In this document: positions 20,008 through 28,494 of the stretch, one piece after another
Layout: every line of letters begins with the position of its first letter
How positions within the stretch are numbered: position 1 is the stretch's first letter
Origin: a virus
IMG/VR virus record: IMGVR_UViG_3300020421_000101
Coordinates: 1-28,544 of that record
Length of the DNA: 28,544 bases
Direction: 5' to 3' (one strand)
Made by a program: the position numbers and the translations under genes
Notes under the pieces: generated by a model
Database searches by the model: none
Told to the model about the DNA's origin: nothing
The model's input: only the letters and a program-made list of their open reading frames with translations

Positions 20008-20643
20008 CTATGACGAAAAGTATGTAATCGTGAACATTAAATACCCACTAGCGTCTGCTTCTAAATCAGTTGTACTTGCGTTATCTCTTACATTTACAAA
20101 ATAAAGATTTGTTGTACCCTCTGCCGTAAAAGCACCAACAAATTGACCATCATTTGCTGAATCGTGATCATATAGTCTCACAGCACAAAATCCACGGTCT
20201 GCATCTTCGTTAGGTGATGATTGTGTAAATTGTGTAAAAGGTAAATTGGTTATAACAACGTGGCTATTACTATTATCACTATTAATTTGTATCTGACCTG
20301 TAACAGTAACTTGTCTTCCTATCTTAGTATACGATAGTGAATCATAATTACTTGTTAATGTAACGCTGTTAGCCATAGTTGCATTGAAAGTTCCCTCTTC
20401 ATAGTCATCCATCAAATTACTTGCCGTTGCTGAAGTCACACCTAAATGAACACCTTTTCCTGCCACATCAAATGTTAGATTATCGCCAAGAGTTAACCCT
20501 GCTGAAAAATCATAGCTTGATGTTAAATCTAGTTTGGTATTATCAACCGCATCATTCGCAATCTTTGCTTTTATAATCTGACCATCTTGTATATCAGCAC
20601 TTGATAATAAGGCTGATGCAGGTTGTACTCCTATAAATGGCAT
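20008..20643 (-). CDS. Tail fibre / appendage protein
   Basis: A 211-residue protein with an N-terminal repeat-like stretch (ADIQDGQIIKAKIANDAVDN, a short coiled helix typical of fibre shafts) and a C-terminal domain starting with KGVHLGVTSATASNLMDDYE and continuing EGTFNATMANSVTLTSNYDS, YTKIGRQVTVTGQIQINS. That motif set recurs in marine phage fibre knobs. It is likely a minor fibre or tip protein. Confidence 0.75.
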   Translation of the reverse strand: MPFIGVQPASALLSSADIQDGQIIKAKIANDAVDNTKLDLTSSYDFSAGLTLGDNLTFDVAGKGVHLGVTSATASNLMDDYEEGTFNATMANSVTLTSNYDSLSYTKIGRQVTVTGQIQINSDNSNSHVVITNLPFTQFTQSSPNEDADRGFCAVRLYDHDSANDGQFVGAFTAEGTTNLYFVNVRDNASTTDLEADASGYLMFTITYFSS

Positions 20644-20652
20644 TGTTTCCCC

Positions 20653-21003
20653 TTATGTTATCTCTAATATGCTTAGTGTAGCGTCTATCTTTGCTGTGAC
20701 ACTACAATCAATCTTTAAAACGTCTGTGGCTTGCATCACCACCTTTCCCCCTGTGAGTAGTTCAAGAGTTGCTCCATTTGGTATACTTACATCTTTTGCT
20801 AATAAAACTGTTTCGTTTGTTTCTGTATCGCTTGTGTCGGAAACTAGCTGAACATCTACTGTAACCGCTGAAGTGTGTATATTACAAAGCAATAAGCCTA
20901 TTATGACTGTGGTAGTTGACGATTTTCCAGTATATAGCGTGAGTGGCGTACCTGCCGATGCAGGCATTGCTCCGTTGGTTTTTACCTTAAATGTGTTCGC
21001 CAT
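20653..21003 (-). CDS. Small beta-rich virion protein
   Basis: A 116-residue protein beginning MANTFKVKTNGAMPASAG. Alternating beta strands (TVIIGLLLCNIHTSAVTVDV, then the TLELLTGGKVVMQATDVLKI run and SILEIT end) match small phage proteins with a C2-like or Ig-like fold found beside fibre genes. It may decorate the tail or fibre. Transcribed with its neighbours; short intergenic gaps. Confidence 0.75.
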   Translation of the reverse strand: MANTFKVKTNGAMPASAGTPLTLYTGKSSTTTVIIGLLLCNIHTSAVTVDVQLVSDTSDTETNETVLLAKDVSIPNGATLELLTGGKVVMQATDVLKIDCSVTAKIDATLSILEIT

Positions 21004-21013
21004 AGTCTACTCC

Positions 21014-21328
21014 CTATCCTAAAGCAATCGCCAAAGGCAAAGCATTTGGGTCAGTTTCTGATATCGTACCAGTTGTTGACATTGTGCTTGTTATTGCATT
21101 GCTAGTTATATTTATTGAAAACAACTCAATATTGTCTGAACCATCGTTAATTTTTACTTTTAAAAAGCCACTTGTTCCAGTATCGACCCATATTGTGCCT
21201 GTAGCGACCGAACTAGGTGCTGAACTTCCTATGTGTTGTGTGTTCAACGCTGTTAAAATATTATTCAATTCCGTACGAAACGAACTAAAACCTTGATTTG
21301 CTAAACTTACATCTGAAACCTGTGCCAT
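21014..21328 (-). CDS. Fibre N-terminal-like protein
   Basis: A 104-residue protein: SLANQGFSSFRTELNNILTA, then LNTQHIGSSAPSSVATGTIW and VDTGTSGFLKVKINDG. This block normally forms the N-terminal module of longer marine phage tail fibres, with a helix for trimerisation followed by a small beta domain. Here it is a free-standing gene, and its mates are the separate fibre genes downstream. Confidence 0.75.
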   Translation of the reverse strand: MAQVSDVSLANQGFSSFRTELNNILTALNTQHIGSSAPSSVATGTIWVDTGTSGFLKVKINDGSDNIELFSINITSNAITSTMSTTGTISETDPNALPLAIALG

Positions 21329-21350
21329 GATTTTTTATACCTTTTTCCTG

Positions 21351-24300
21351 TTAACTTTGCAACCCAAAACCCTTTGCGATGTAATCAAATGTTCTATCGA
21401 CTGCACCCCCACTAGAGTTTGCAAACGCTATTGTGAACCCACTAACTGTCTTGGAACTTATTGTGAAAACATCACCAGTAGCCATATTTTGTGCGGAAAC
21501 ACCCACCGCAGGAACTTCAAAAAATGGGTTTGTAAAGGTTACTGTTTTGCTACCGCTTGATGTTGCCAAATTACTCTCCGCAAAGGTTCTTTCTTCCATG
21601 TTTAATTTAATCACAATATTTTTAACATTACTAGACGTTTGAGCATCATCATTTGACAACTTTAAACGAAACTTTGCAAACTTAAATTTGAATGTTGCTG
21701 ACTGTGTTATGTCTTGAAAACTTGTGCAATCCGCTAGTGACGTTGTGGATGTTGCTATTTGTACCCTATGGAAAGCGTGTATCTGTTCCGTTCCGTCAAA
21801 TGGTGCTTTCGCTTCATCAAATAATAAAGACCCTCGACCACTATCAAATAAGTCGTAAGGGTTTTCAGCGTCTAGGGTTATTGATGGTTCAATATTCCCA
21901 TCAAATATTTGTGTGAGTGAAAGAGAATTACTAAAATTGTAAAAGCCTTTTGCATCTCTATTTGTATTGTTAAAGTTTGGGTTTGAGGTTGTATCTGTCC
22001 CCCCTAGTTCAAAATCCCCTACAACACTATCAAAGTTTCCTACTGTATCGTCAAAATTAGTTACTGTATCTAATGATAAAACTGTATCACCAGACGCATC
22101 TATTTTTACAGCTAGTGGAAAAGAAGTGTCCATTTGGTCTAAAGCCGTGAAAATATTCGGTGTTTCTGTAAAAGTCGATATTTGCTTATAGGCTTGTATA
22201 GCTGAAATATTAGTTGTGACTATTGTGGCTTCTGCGGATGTATTGCCGTTTTTATCTACTGCTTTTATAAGATATGAACCCACTCTAGCAGGTACTATAG
22301 CATTATCGCATTTTCTTCTAGGACATCTCACTAGGTTTGTTGAGTTTAGCCAATTAGCACCAGTTGTAACATTTTGATAGCGTATCTCATAAAAAGAGAT
22401 GTCTAGGTCACTATTAGCGGAAGGTGGAGTCCATGTAAGCTTTAAATGGTCTTGACCATGCAACTCAACCCCAAAATCTTCTACATTGCTAGGCGGTTCA
22501 ACACCCCCTACTATTGCCCTTGTCGTTGATATGAAGGTACTCTTTGAGCCTATAGTATTTACCGCCCTAACCCTAACTTGATACGTTGCACCATCAATCA
22601 CGTTAAGATGTTGATATTCAAGGATTTTTCCAACTGCTATTTCTCTAAACGAATCACTTACAGCGTTTCCATCTGGGTCTAATGTCTGCTTTATTTGCAC
22701 CTCATAATTGTCAACAAAAAGGTCTGTAGACGCTCCAATAGTAATTAACATTCTGGTAATAACAATTCCATCTGCATACTCTACTAATTCATCTCCTAAT
22801 GTAATACTTGCAGGGGGTTGAACTGAAAAAGGATTAGGTAGCGTTGTATCTGGTATCGTTGCCACTTCTTGTTGTGTGCCGAATGTGTAAAAACTATCTT
22901 GATGTTCTGAACACTTTAAACTTACTGTGTGGTCTGTGTTTATCGACATTCCTTGTACTCTAAAGGGTTTTGCGGAAAAAGCAGGGGTTGCATGGGTTAT
23001 ATTCACTATATCCCCTATCGCTAGGTCTAAGGCAGTCGCATCCGCTTTTAGTGATATATCTAGGCTAGTTCGTGAACGTCTTAATATTATTTCTGCCATT
23101 TCCTGTGCTTGATAAGGACTTGTAAACATAGAAAAGTCAAATCTGCCCTCTAGCAAAAGACCTCCATCAGCCGTTTTCATGTTGGCGTGTTGGTCTGCGG
23201 AAGCTAAACCTGTTTCGTCTACTGGTGGAAACTGTGCTGTGTCTGACTGATAGTTCTTATCTGGGTTTATAAAGTTCACAATAACCCTGTTATATCGTGA
23301 GTTCTTGTTTTTACTCTGAACTGTAATACCACCTATTATATTGTCTTCTGTAAGCGTTATAGACGCTGTGCCTGTGCTTTCGACCAATATATTGTATTTA
23401 CCACCAGAAAAATTTAGATACGACCTAGACCCCCTTACAAAGTTTTTGACATTATCTATAGCTTTTAATGATGTATCTACTACCGCATGGCTATCCATTA
23501 GGTCAATCTGACTTGCACCGCTAAAAGGTGTGATATTTGTATCACAAACATCTGTGGCGGTCTGCCAATCAGCAAAGTTACTATCGAAATAGCTGTTTGT
23601 TATTCCCATGCCAAACCTATCGTTTCTGAGATAGTCTAATAGCTGTAATATTGGATTGTCGGAATATTCCCATGTTGAACTTGTGTCTGCTCTATGGCTA
23701 CCGCTACCGCCTGTAACTGTTCCATCAAGGTTAGGATTATAGACTTTACGACCCTTTATAATTGCTTGAACTTTAGGTAATGAACCAAACTTATCTGCGT
23801 TCCATTCAAATCTTAGAGCCAAATACGCTAACCCTCGCAATCTGTGGTTTGATGTCCATGAACTTAGAGAAGATAAAAGGGTTGATGCTGATTGTGAGTC
23901 TGTTCCTAAATGTGCTTCTACTGTGATTAAACTAGCATCTGCAAAGAAGTTTGAATCGGAACTTGCTACTGTTCTTTGTGTGCCGTCTGTCAATGCTCCG
24001 CTAAGAGTAACTTGGTTTTCGTTTACAAATAAAGTTTCTACGCTGTTTATTTCCCCTTCACTAAGAACCAAAGCCATATATAGATATTGATTGTCTGTGC
24101 CAGATGTTTCTAAGAATACGACATTACCACCAACTTTTCTTGTGCCATATACAACAGGGATAGAAGCATTTGCCCTAAATTTATTAACTAATATTCCTTG
24201 TGCTTGTTGTTCTGCGTAATCATCACCGAAATCTGGTATTTCTGGCTGTGGTATTAGCCAACCAACTACGTCTTCAACTACGTCTACGACAACTTCTACA

Positions 24301-24374
24301 ACGTCTTCTACAAAACCAACAACATCGCCTATAAAATCGCCAATACCATCCGTAATATCTCTTAAATCACACAT
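21351..24374 (-). CDS. Tail-tip / host-specificity protein, J-like
   Basis: A 1007-residue protein, the largest in the window, similar in organisation to lambda gpJ. A short N-terminus with a repeated Val/Asp/Glu pattern (residues 10-40) precedes the conserved tail-hub region: SIPVVYGTRKVGGNVVF, then AYLALRFEWNADKFGSLPKV with GRKVYNP, and LDYLRNDRFGMGI. Fibronectin-III-like repeats occupy about residues 525-725 (EPPSNVEDFGVE, KLTWTPPSANS). The C-terminus is unrelated beta sequence ending DYIAKGFGLQS, probably the part that faces the receptor. It starts right after the GNAT stop codon (TAAATG). Confidence 0.85.
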   Translation of the reverse strand: MCDLRDITDGIGDFIGDVVGFVEDVVEVVVDVVEDVVGWLIPQPEIPDFGDDYAEQQAQGILVNKFRANASIPVVYGTRKVGGNVVFLETSGTDNQYLYMALVLSEGEINSVETLFVNENQVTLSGALTDGTQRTVASSDSNFFADASLITVEAHLGTDSQSASTLLSSLSSWTSNHRLRGLAYLALRFEWNADKFGSLPKVQAIIKGRKVYNPNLDGTVTGGSGSHRADTSSTWEYSDNPILQLLDYLRNDRFGMGITNSYFDSNFADWQTATDVCDTNITPFSGASQIDLMDSHAVVDTSLKAIDNVKNFVRGSRSYLNFSGGKYNILVESTGTASITLTEDNIIGGITVQSKNKNSRYNRVIVNFINPDKNYQSDTAQFPPVDETGLASADQHANMKTADGGLLLEGRFDFSMFTSPYQAQEMAEIILRRSRTSLDISLKADATALDLAIGDIVNITHATPAFSAKPFRVQGMSINTDHTVSLKCSEHQDSFYTFGTQQEVATIPDTTLPNPFSVQPPASITLGDELVEYADGIVITRMLITIGASTDLFVDNYEVQIKQTLDPDGNAVSDSFREIAVGKILEYQHLNVIDGATYQVRVRAVNTIGSKSTFISTTRAIVGGVEPPSNVEDFGVELHGQDHLKLTWTPPSANSDLDISFYEIRYQNVTTGANWLNSTNLVRCPRRKCDNAIVPARVGSYLIKAVDKNGNTSAEATIVTTNISAIQAYKQISTFTETPNIFTALDQMDTSFPLAVKIDASGDTVLSLDTVTNFDDTVGNFDSVVGDFELGGTDTTSNPNFNNTNRDAKGFYNFSNSLSLTQIFDGNIEPSITLDAENPYDLFDSGRGSLLFDEAKAPFDGTEQIHAFHRVQIATSTTSLADCTSFQDITQSATFKFKFAKFRLKLSNDDAQTSSNVKNIVIKLNMEERTFAESNLATSSGSKTVTFTNPFFEVPAVGVSAQNMATGDVFTISSKTVSGFTIAFANSSGGAVDRTFDYIAKGFGLQS

Positions 24375-24818
24375 TTATAGCAATCTCCAATTACTACCCA
24401 TGTTTTCAAATCCTAGCTTTTCAAATACAGGGTCTATATGCAATCCAGACGTTACAGAAAGGCTTATAGGCAACCCCTCCGATACGTTTTTCACAGAATC
24501 AATAATTGTTTTTACTAATTTAAAATTTCTATAATTTTGTCGGATATAAAGAACATGGATATTCATAAGTTGTTGTTTACTGAACCAATATTCTGATTTG
24601 TGAAACATACACAACCCCATAAGTTCTTTTTTATCTAAATCTTTTGCTAGTATTATCTTACCTCTTTTTAATATGACGTTGATACAATTTAATAATTTAT
24701 CTCTGTCTATTTCTGGCAATCGTGCGTCTTTCAAATCAAATTCTTTGAACTCAATTAGCAAATCATAAACATTTTCAACGTCTTTTTTCTCTGCTTGATA
24801 TAAATGAATACTACTCAT
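24375..24818 (-). CDS. GNAT acetyltransferase inside the tail module
   Basis: A 147-residue protein of the GNAT N-acetyltransferase type: an N-terminal strand and helix (IHLYQAEKKDVENVYDLLIE), a central IILAKDLDKKELMGLCMFHK beta pair, an IHVLYIRQNYRNFKLVKTII acetyl-CoA-binding region and a C-terminal YxxxxFEKLGFENMGSNW end. The phosphate-binding Q/RxxGxG/A motif is atypical (RQNYRN), so activity is uncertain. It occupies the K/I region before J where siphophages often have an NlpC/P60 peptidase. The start overlaps the preceding gene (ATGA); an ATG four codons upstream is an alternative. Confidence 0.8.
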   Translation of the reverse strand: MSSIHLYQAEKKDVENVYDLLIEFKEFDLKDARLPEIDRDKLLNCINVILKRGKIILAKDLDKKELMGLCMFHKSEYWFSKQQLMNIHVLYIRQNYRNFKLVKTIIDSVKNVSEGLPISLSVTSGLHIDPVFEKLGFENMGSNWRLL

Positions 24819-25381
24819 ACACGACCCCATTTTATGTCGCTTACAGTCAAAGCGGAAAACTCCATGCCTTTATCACCACTAAAAAATCTTTTTTGTGAAG
24901 TGTCTGACGTTGTTCGCCCACTTTGTTTTGAAAAATTACCCCAATGTGATGTGACTGTGAGATTGATACTCGCTGATTTTGTGTTATCAGTAATTTTATA
25001 TTCGTCTATCGTGCCATAAAACAAAAGGAAAGGGTCTGCTATGAGTGCAAGGTTTGCATCTAAGAAACCCCTGTAAATAAAGACATTATCGTTAATTATG
25101 TTTTCGTTAAGTGCTATTGATATATAGGTTTGGTCTACACCAGAAAGATTAACCACAAGACTATTTTTAGAAGGTGCGTTTGTTTCGCTTACCCCTGTTA
25201 TTCCTCTAAAATGTCCATTTGATGCATATGTTCTTGATGTTCCAGAAACACTAGACGCAATATCAAAACTTGCATTTGTTAGATATACTGGTGTTCCGAA
25301 ACCTAATTCAACTAAAAGTATGGGGTCTATGTTTCCTGTGGCTAGTTCTGTTTTTACTGCACTTGTTAAACCTCTAGCCAT
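24815..25381 (-). CDS. Distal tail protein, DUF2163-like
   Basis: A 188-residue beta-rich protein. PVYLTNASFDI, GHFRGITGV, NLSGVDQTYISIAL, VFIYRGFLDANLALIADPFL and NFSKQSGRTT form a consistent set of tail-module motifs resembling the DUF2163 family of distal tail proteins in gene-transfer agents and siphoviruses. It sits between the L-like protein and GNAT gene. Likely part of the tail baseplate or tip. Confidence 0.75.
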   Translation of the reverse strand: MARGLTSAVKTELATGNIDPILLVELGFGTPVYLTNASFDIASSVSGTSRTYASNGHFRGITGVSETNAPSKNSLVVNLSGVDQTYISIALNENIINDNVFIYRGFLDANLALIADPFLLFYGTIDEYKITDNTKSASINLTVTSHWGNFSKQSGRTTSDTSQKRFFSGDKGMEFSALTVSDIKWGRV

Positions 25382-25990
25382 TTACAAACTCTCTATTACA
25401 TCAAACTCATAGTTAAATAATAAGTTTCCATCCTTGTCATTCTGACCTGTTGCGAACTCTTGAACGTCACTCGTTAGATGAACTGTAAAAGGTACTGAAT
25501 CATAAGTAACCGCACTATCATTGGCTAGAGCTTCTCTTAAAGGCGGTTCTATTGTGACTGTTGACGCATTACTAGATGACGTTGCATCTTCGACAACCAT
25601 ATAAACCTTACTGTGTGCAAACTTTATAAAATCACCTGCTTTTAATCGCCCTGCTCCATCTCCTGCAAATCCATCTATAGCTATAGTTGTGTCTGTTGCT
25701 GTGTGTGAGCCATTGACTAATAAAGTGCCTGTTTCGTTGCCCTGTGCGTTTAGATAGTTTGAGAATGTGACTGTAAAATTATCTTTTCTGTTTCTTTGCT
25801 TCATTATAAACGCCATCACAGGTGCAAAGTCTGCTCTAGTCATGGGAGGATATGAAAGAGTAAAACTAAAGCGTTGACCCTGCACTTGTCTTCTAAATGT
25901 CTTTCCGCTATCGGTTTCACTAAACAAAGTCCTTTGATTGCTCTTGATATTGATAGCTGTGAAATTTGTTTTTGGTAATGCTCCACTCAT
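25382..25990 (-). CDS. Minor tail protein, M/L-like
   Basis: A 202-residue protein following the tape measure. It has an N-terminal immunoglobulin-like beta region (FSFTLSYPPMTRADFAPVMA near residues 40-60) and a segment DNFTVTFSNYLNAQG that resembles minor tail proteins of the distal tail; ends with QEFATGQNDKDGNLLFNYEF. Assigned by position and composition. It overlaps the tape measure stop as ATGA. Confidence 0.7.
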   Translation of the reverse strand: MSGALPKTNFTAINIKSNQRTLFSETDSGKTFRRQVQGQRFSFTLSYPPMTRADFAPVMAFIMKQRNRKDNFTVTFSNYLNAQGNETGTLLVNGSHTATDTTIAIDGFAGDGAGRLKAGDFIKFAHSKVYMVVEDATSSSNASTVTIEPPLREALANDSAVTYDSVPFTVHLTSDVQEFATGQNDKDGNLLFNYEFDVIESL

Positions 25991-27969
25991 ACGACTGCCA
26001 TCTTACCCTTTTCGTTCATAGCACTATTAATAAGGTTTACTATAACACCCCTGCTATTTACTAATAATTCGTTGAACCCTCTAGCGTCTACAGTATTAAT
26101 ATTAAAATTTACAGTTACGTTTTTACCCATGCCTAGTTTGTCGTTTGGTACTACTGTACCTGCTTGGTCTGGAACAAAGAGTTCAGCACCTCTTTCACCT
26201 ACGATACTAGGTCTGCCAACTGGCGGTCTACCGCCCTTTTCAAAGCCTTTTATTTTATTAATTATTCCTGCTCCAAAGGCTAACGCACCGCCTACAGCTA
26301 CGATGTTAAAGGGGAAGGGTATAGAAGCAAAAGTTTTCATAGCACCTTCGTGTAAGCTTATAAATGCTTTTTTAAGGGCATCTGCTTTGAACATAGCTAA
26401 ACCTTTTTCAAATGCGTTCTGTATTGCTTGACCTATAAGCATTTCAACAGTTTTTCTAACAATAAAAGTAGATAAATCAGAAAAGCTAAGTTTTCCTGTC
26501 ATTACAAAATCCGTTAGCGACTGTTTAAGACCCTCAAATGTTGATTTACCTATATCCTGTATTTCTTTAAACATATCCTTCTGTGTTGAGAAAGCATCTG
26601 TAAAACCTTTTCGAAAATTTGCATAAACGCCTGTTAATTCTTTTACCGCATCACCTTGATTTTTTGTTGATTTGGTTACTTTATCCATACCAACTTCAAC
26701 CGCTTCTAGTGGAACAGCCAAATAAGCCTTCTCTAGCTCTTTCATCATTTGCGTCAAGGTTGCCATTTCTTCAGAATTGAGTTCTGCGAACTGCACTTGA
26801 TTTTTCATATCTTCCATCAGAGCCATATAGGACTCACGAACTGCATCAAAACCCTTAACACCATTATGTTCAAATATTTTAAACTGGTCTTTTATAATAT
26901 CCATTTCGGCACGAAAATCTTCAATACCTCTAGGCTGTTCAAACATTTCAAACATTCTATCTAATGCACCTGTAGCTTCCGCAACGGCTAAACCGACTCC
27001 TGCTAAAATTCCTATAACTGTGGTTTTAGAAACCCTAGAAAATGCCACCATAGCTATTCTTACTCTACCAATAGCCACCGCAAGATTTAGAAAAGATGTT
27101 GTTATTTTAGCAACGACTAGACCCATGCCTATCGCTTTTAACGTTTCAAAATTGTCCGATAAAAACTTAAAACCTTTACCTACTGCTATTACAGCGTTTG
27201 ATAAACCTTTACCGATAGCTCTGGCAACCTTATTGATTGTGTCTTCATTATCTTCTAAGGCTTTGTCTAAAGCACCAAACTCTTGTTTAAGTCCTACTAA
27301 AAATTGCTCTGCCACAACTTTTTGAAAGTTAAAGAACTTATCGCCAAGCATAGATAGCGTACCTGTTAAGGTTTGAGCTAAGTCATCCGTTGCACCTGCA
27401 AATCTTCCCCCTTTTCCGAATACCCTTTCAAAAGCTTCGGCTGTTTCTTCTGCCGTTACTGTAGCACCTGCTTTAAATCCTAATAAATCTCTAACCCCTC
27501 TTTCCCTAAAGATATCCGCACTAGCTATACCTGCGGTTAATGACCTCTGAATTTGCTCTGATGCGGTTTGAAAGTCAATTCCAGTAACACTTGCAACATT
27601 TCCTGTTATTTCTAATATTTTTGCTAGTTCATCAGCATCTTTAGCAACAACAGCTAGATTACCTGCTCCTGCTTGTATTTGCTCAAGGCTGAAAGGTACT
27701 TTAGATGCAAACTTTGACATAACATCAAAAGCTTTTGCACCTTCTTCAACGCTACCAAATAAAAATTTTAATCTGATTTGTAATGATTCAACTTGCCGAC
27801 CTACATCGACAAATGATTTGAGAGTGACCCCTGCACCTATTCCTATTAAGGCGTTTCTTAAATTGAATACAGCACTTTTAAGCTTATCAACACCACCTGT
27901 AGCTGACCGCATAGCCTGTCTGGTCTTGTCCTTCGCTATGATGTCTATATTTACTTGTTTTGTTGCCAC
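25987..27969 (-). CDS. Tape measure protein
   Basis: A 660-residue protein with the composition of a tape measure: mostly helical, Ala/Gly/Lys-rich with hydrophobic stretches (residues about 40-55, 280-330, 560-580). The N-terminus (MATKQVNIDIIAKDKTRQA) and the segments IGAGVTLKSFVDVGRQVESL, LSMLGDKFFNFQ and the C-terminal GFEKGGRPPVGRPSIVGERG, with LFVPDQAGTVVPND, are typical. At roughly 1.5 angstrom per residue it would set a tail of about 100 nm. The start is GTG directly after the G-T stop. The lack of a lysozyme or transglycosylase domain is notable but not unusual. Confidence 0.9.
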   Translation of the reverse strand: MATKQVNIDIIAKDKTRQAMRSATGGVDKLKSAVFNLRNALIGIGAGVTLKSFVDVGRQVESLQIRLKFLFGSVEEGAKAFDVMSKFASKVPFSLEQIQAGAGNLAVVAKDADELAKILEITGNVASVTGIDFQTASEQIQRSLTAGIASADIFRERGVRDLLGFKAGATVTAEETAEAFERVFGKGGRFAGATDDLAQTLTGTLSMLGDKFFNFQKVVAEQFLVGLKQEFGALDKALEDNEDTINKVARAIGKGLSNAVIAVGKGFKFLSDNFETLKAIGMGLVVAKITTSFLNLAVAIGRVRIAMVAFSRVSKTTVIGILAGVGLAVAEATGALDRMFEMFEQPRGIEDFRAEMDIIKDQFKIFEHNGVKGFDAVRESYMALMEDMKNQVQFAELNSEEMATLTQMMKELEKAYLAVPLEAVEVGMDKVTKSTKNQGDAVKELTGVYANFRKGFTDAFSTQKDMFKEIQDIGKSTFEGLKQSLTDFVMTGKLSFSDLSTFIVRKTVEMLIGQAIQNAFEKGLAMFKADALKKAFISLHEGAMKTFASIPFPFNIVAVGGALAFGAGIINKIKGFEKGGRPPVGRPSIVGERGAELFVPDQAGTVVPNDKLGMGKNVTVNFNINTVDARGFNELLVNSRGVIVNLINSAMNEKGKMAVV

Positions 27970-28493
27970 TTATCTACTTGCCTTTGCTAGTCGTTGTTCT
28001 CGTTCTCGTTCTTCATGTTGGATTTGAAAATAAGCAATCCACATATTAAATTCTTCAACTGACATTTGCAAGATTTCGGAAACTGTCTTGTGTAGTTTTT
28101 CGGCTAAACCAAAGATGTTATGCAACTCTGCATCATTCTTTAGTTTTTTTTATAATCCTCAATATTTTCATTTCCTGTTCCCATTATCTTTGTGGCAACG
28201 TCTGCGATTACATTTGTGTCAGCTTTTGTTTTGAAGGCTAGAATGTGCTTGGCGTTAAACATCTTATCGCCATCTTTCGTTAACGCTTTTTCAATGATAA
28301 CGTCAATGAGTACAAGCAAATCAGTATTCGTAGCACCCTTGAATATCTTTTGTTTCTCAAGCATATTGAAAGGCTTGGTGTGAATAGCTTTATCGCCAGT
28401 TAAACCCCATTCTGGTACTTCAATAATCTGTGTGTCTAGCTGACTAAAATGGTCACGAATACCATCAAAGTAGTCAATCGATGAATCTGACAT
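27970..28493 (-). CDS. Tail assembly chaperone G-T fusion (programmed -1 frameshift)
   Basis: A 174-residue fusion made when ribosomes slip back one base at A AAA AAC (28143-28149) near the end of the G frame. The added 57 residues read LKNDAELHNIFGLAEKLHKT, then QMSVEEFNMWIAYFQIQHEE, and match the T-domain style of siphovirus tail chaperones. That extension has no good start codon of its own, so frameshifting is the likely route. Like lambda gpGT it would coat the tape measure and recruit tail tube subunits. It ends immediately before the tape-measure GTG. Confidence 0.85.
28140..28493 (-). CDS. Tail assembly chaperone G
   Basis: The unshifted 117-residue product. It has the family's features: DTQIIEVPEWGLTGDKAIHT near the N-terminus, a helical core (MLEKQKIFKGATNTDLLVLI), a KDGDKMFNAKHILAF segment and a final IMGTGNENIEDYKKN. 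It ends two codons after the slippery run. The relative amounts of G and G-T set proper tail assembly in related phages. Confidence 0.85.
   Translation of the reverse strand: MSDSSIDYFDGIRDHFSQLDTQIIEVPEWGLTGDKAIHTKPFNMLEKQKIFKGATNTDLLVLIDVIIEKALTKDGDKMFNAKHILAFKTKADTNVIADVATKIMGTGNENIEDYKKN
28143..28149 (-). promoter_or_regulatory. -1 ribosomal frameshift site
   Basis: Minus-strand heptamer A AAA AAC, in the correct phase (codons AAA AAA AAC TAA of the G frame), with a UAA stop as the next codon. The run has eight A residues (28144-28151), then C. Slipping back one base continues into an uninterrupted 57-codon T frame. A downstream stimulatory structure was not evident by eye. Confidence 0.85.
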
Positions 28494-28494
28494 T

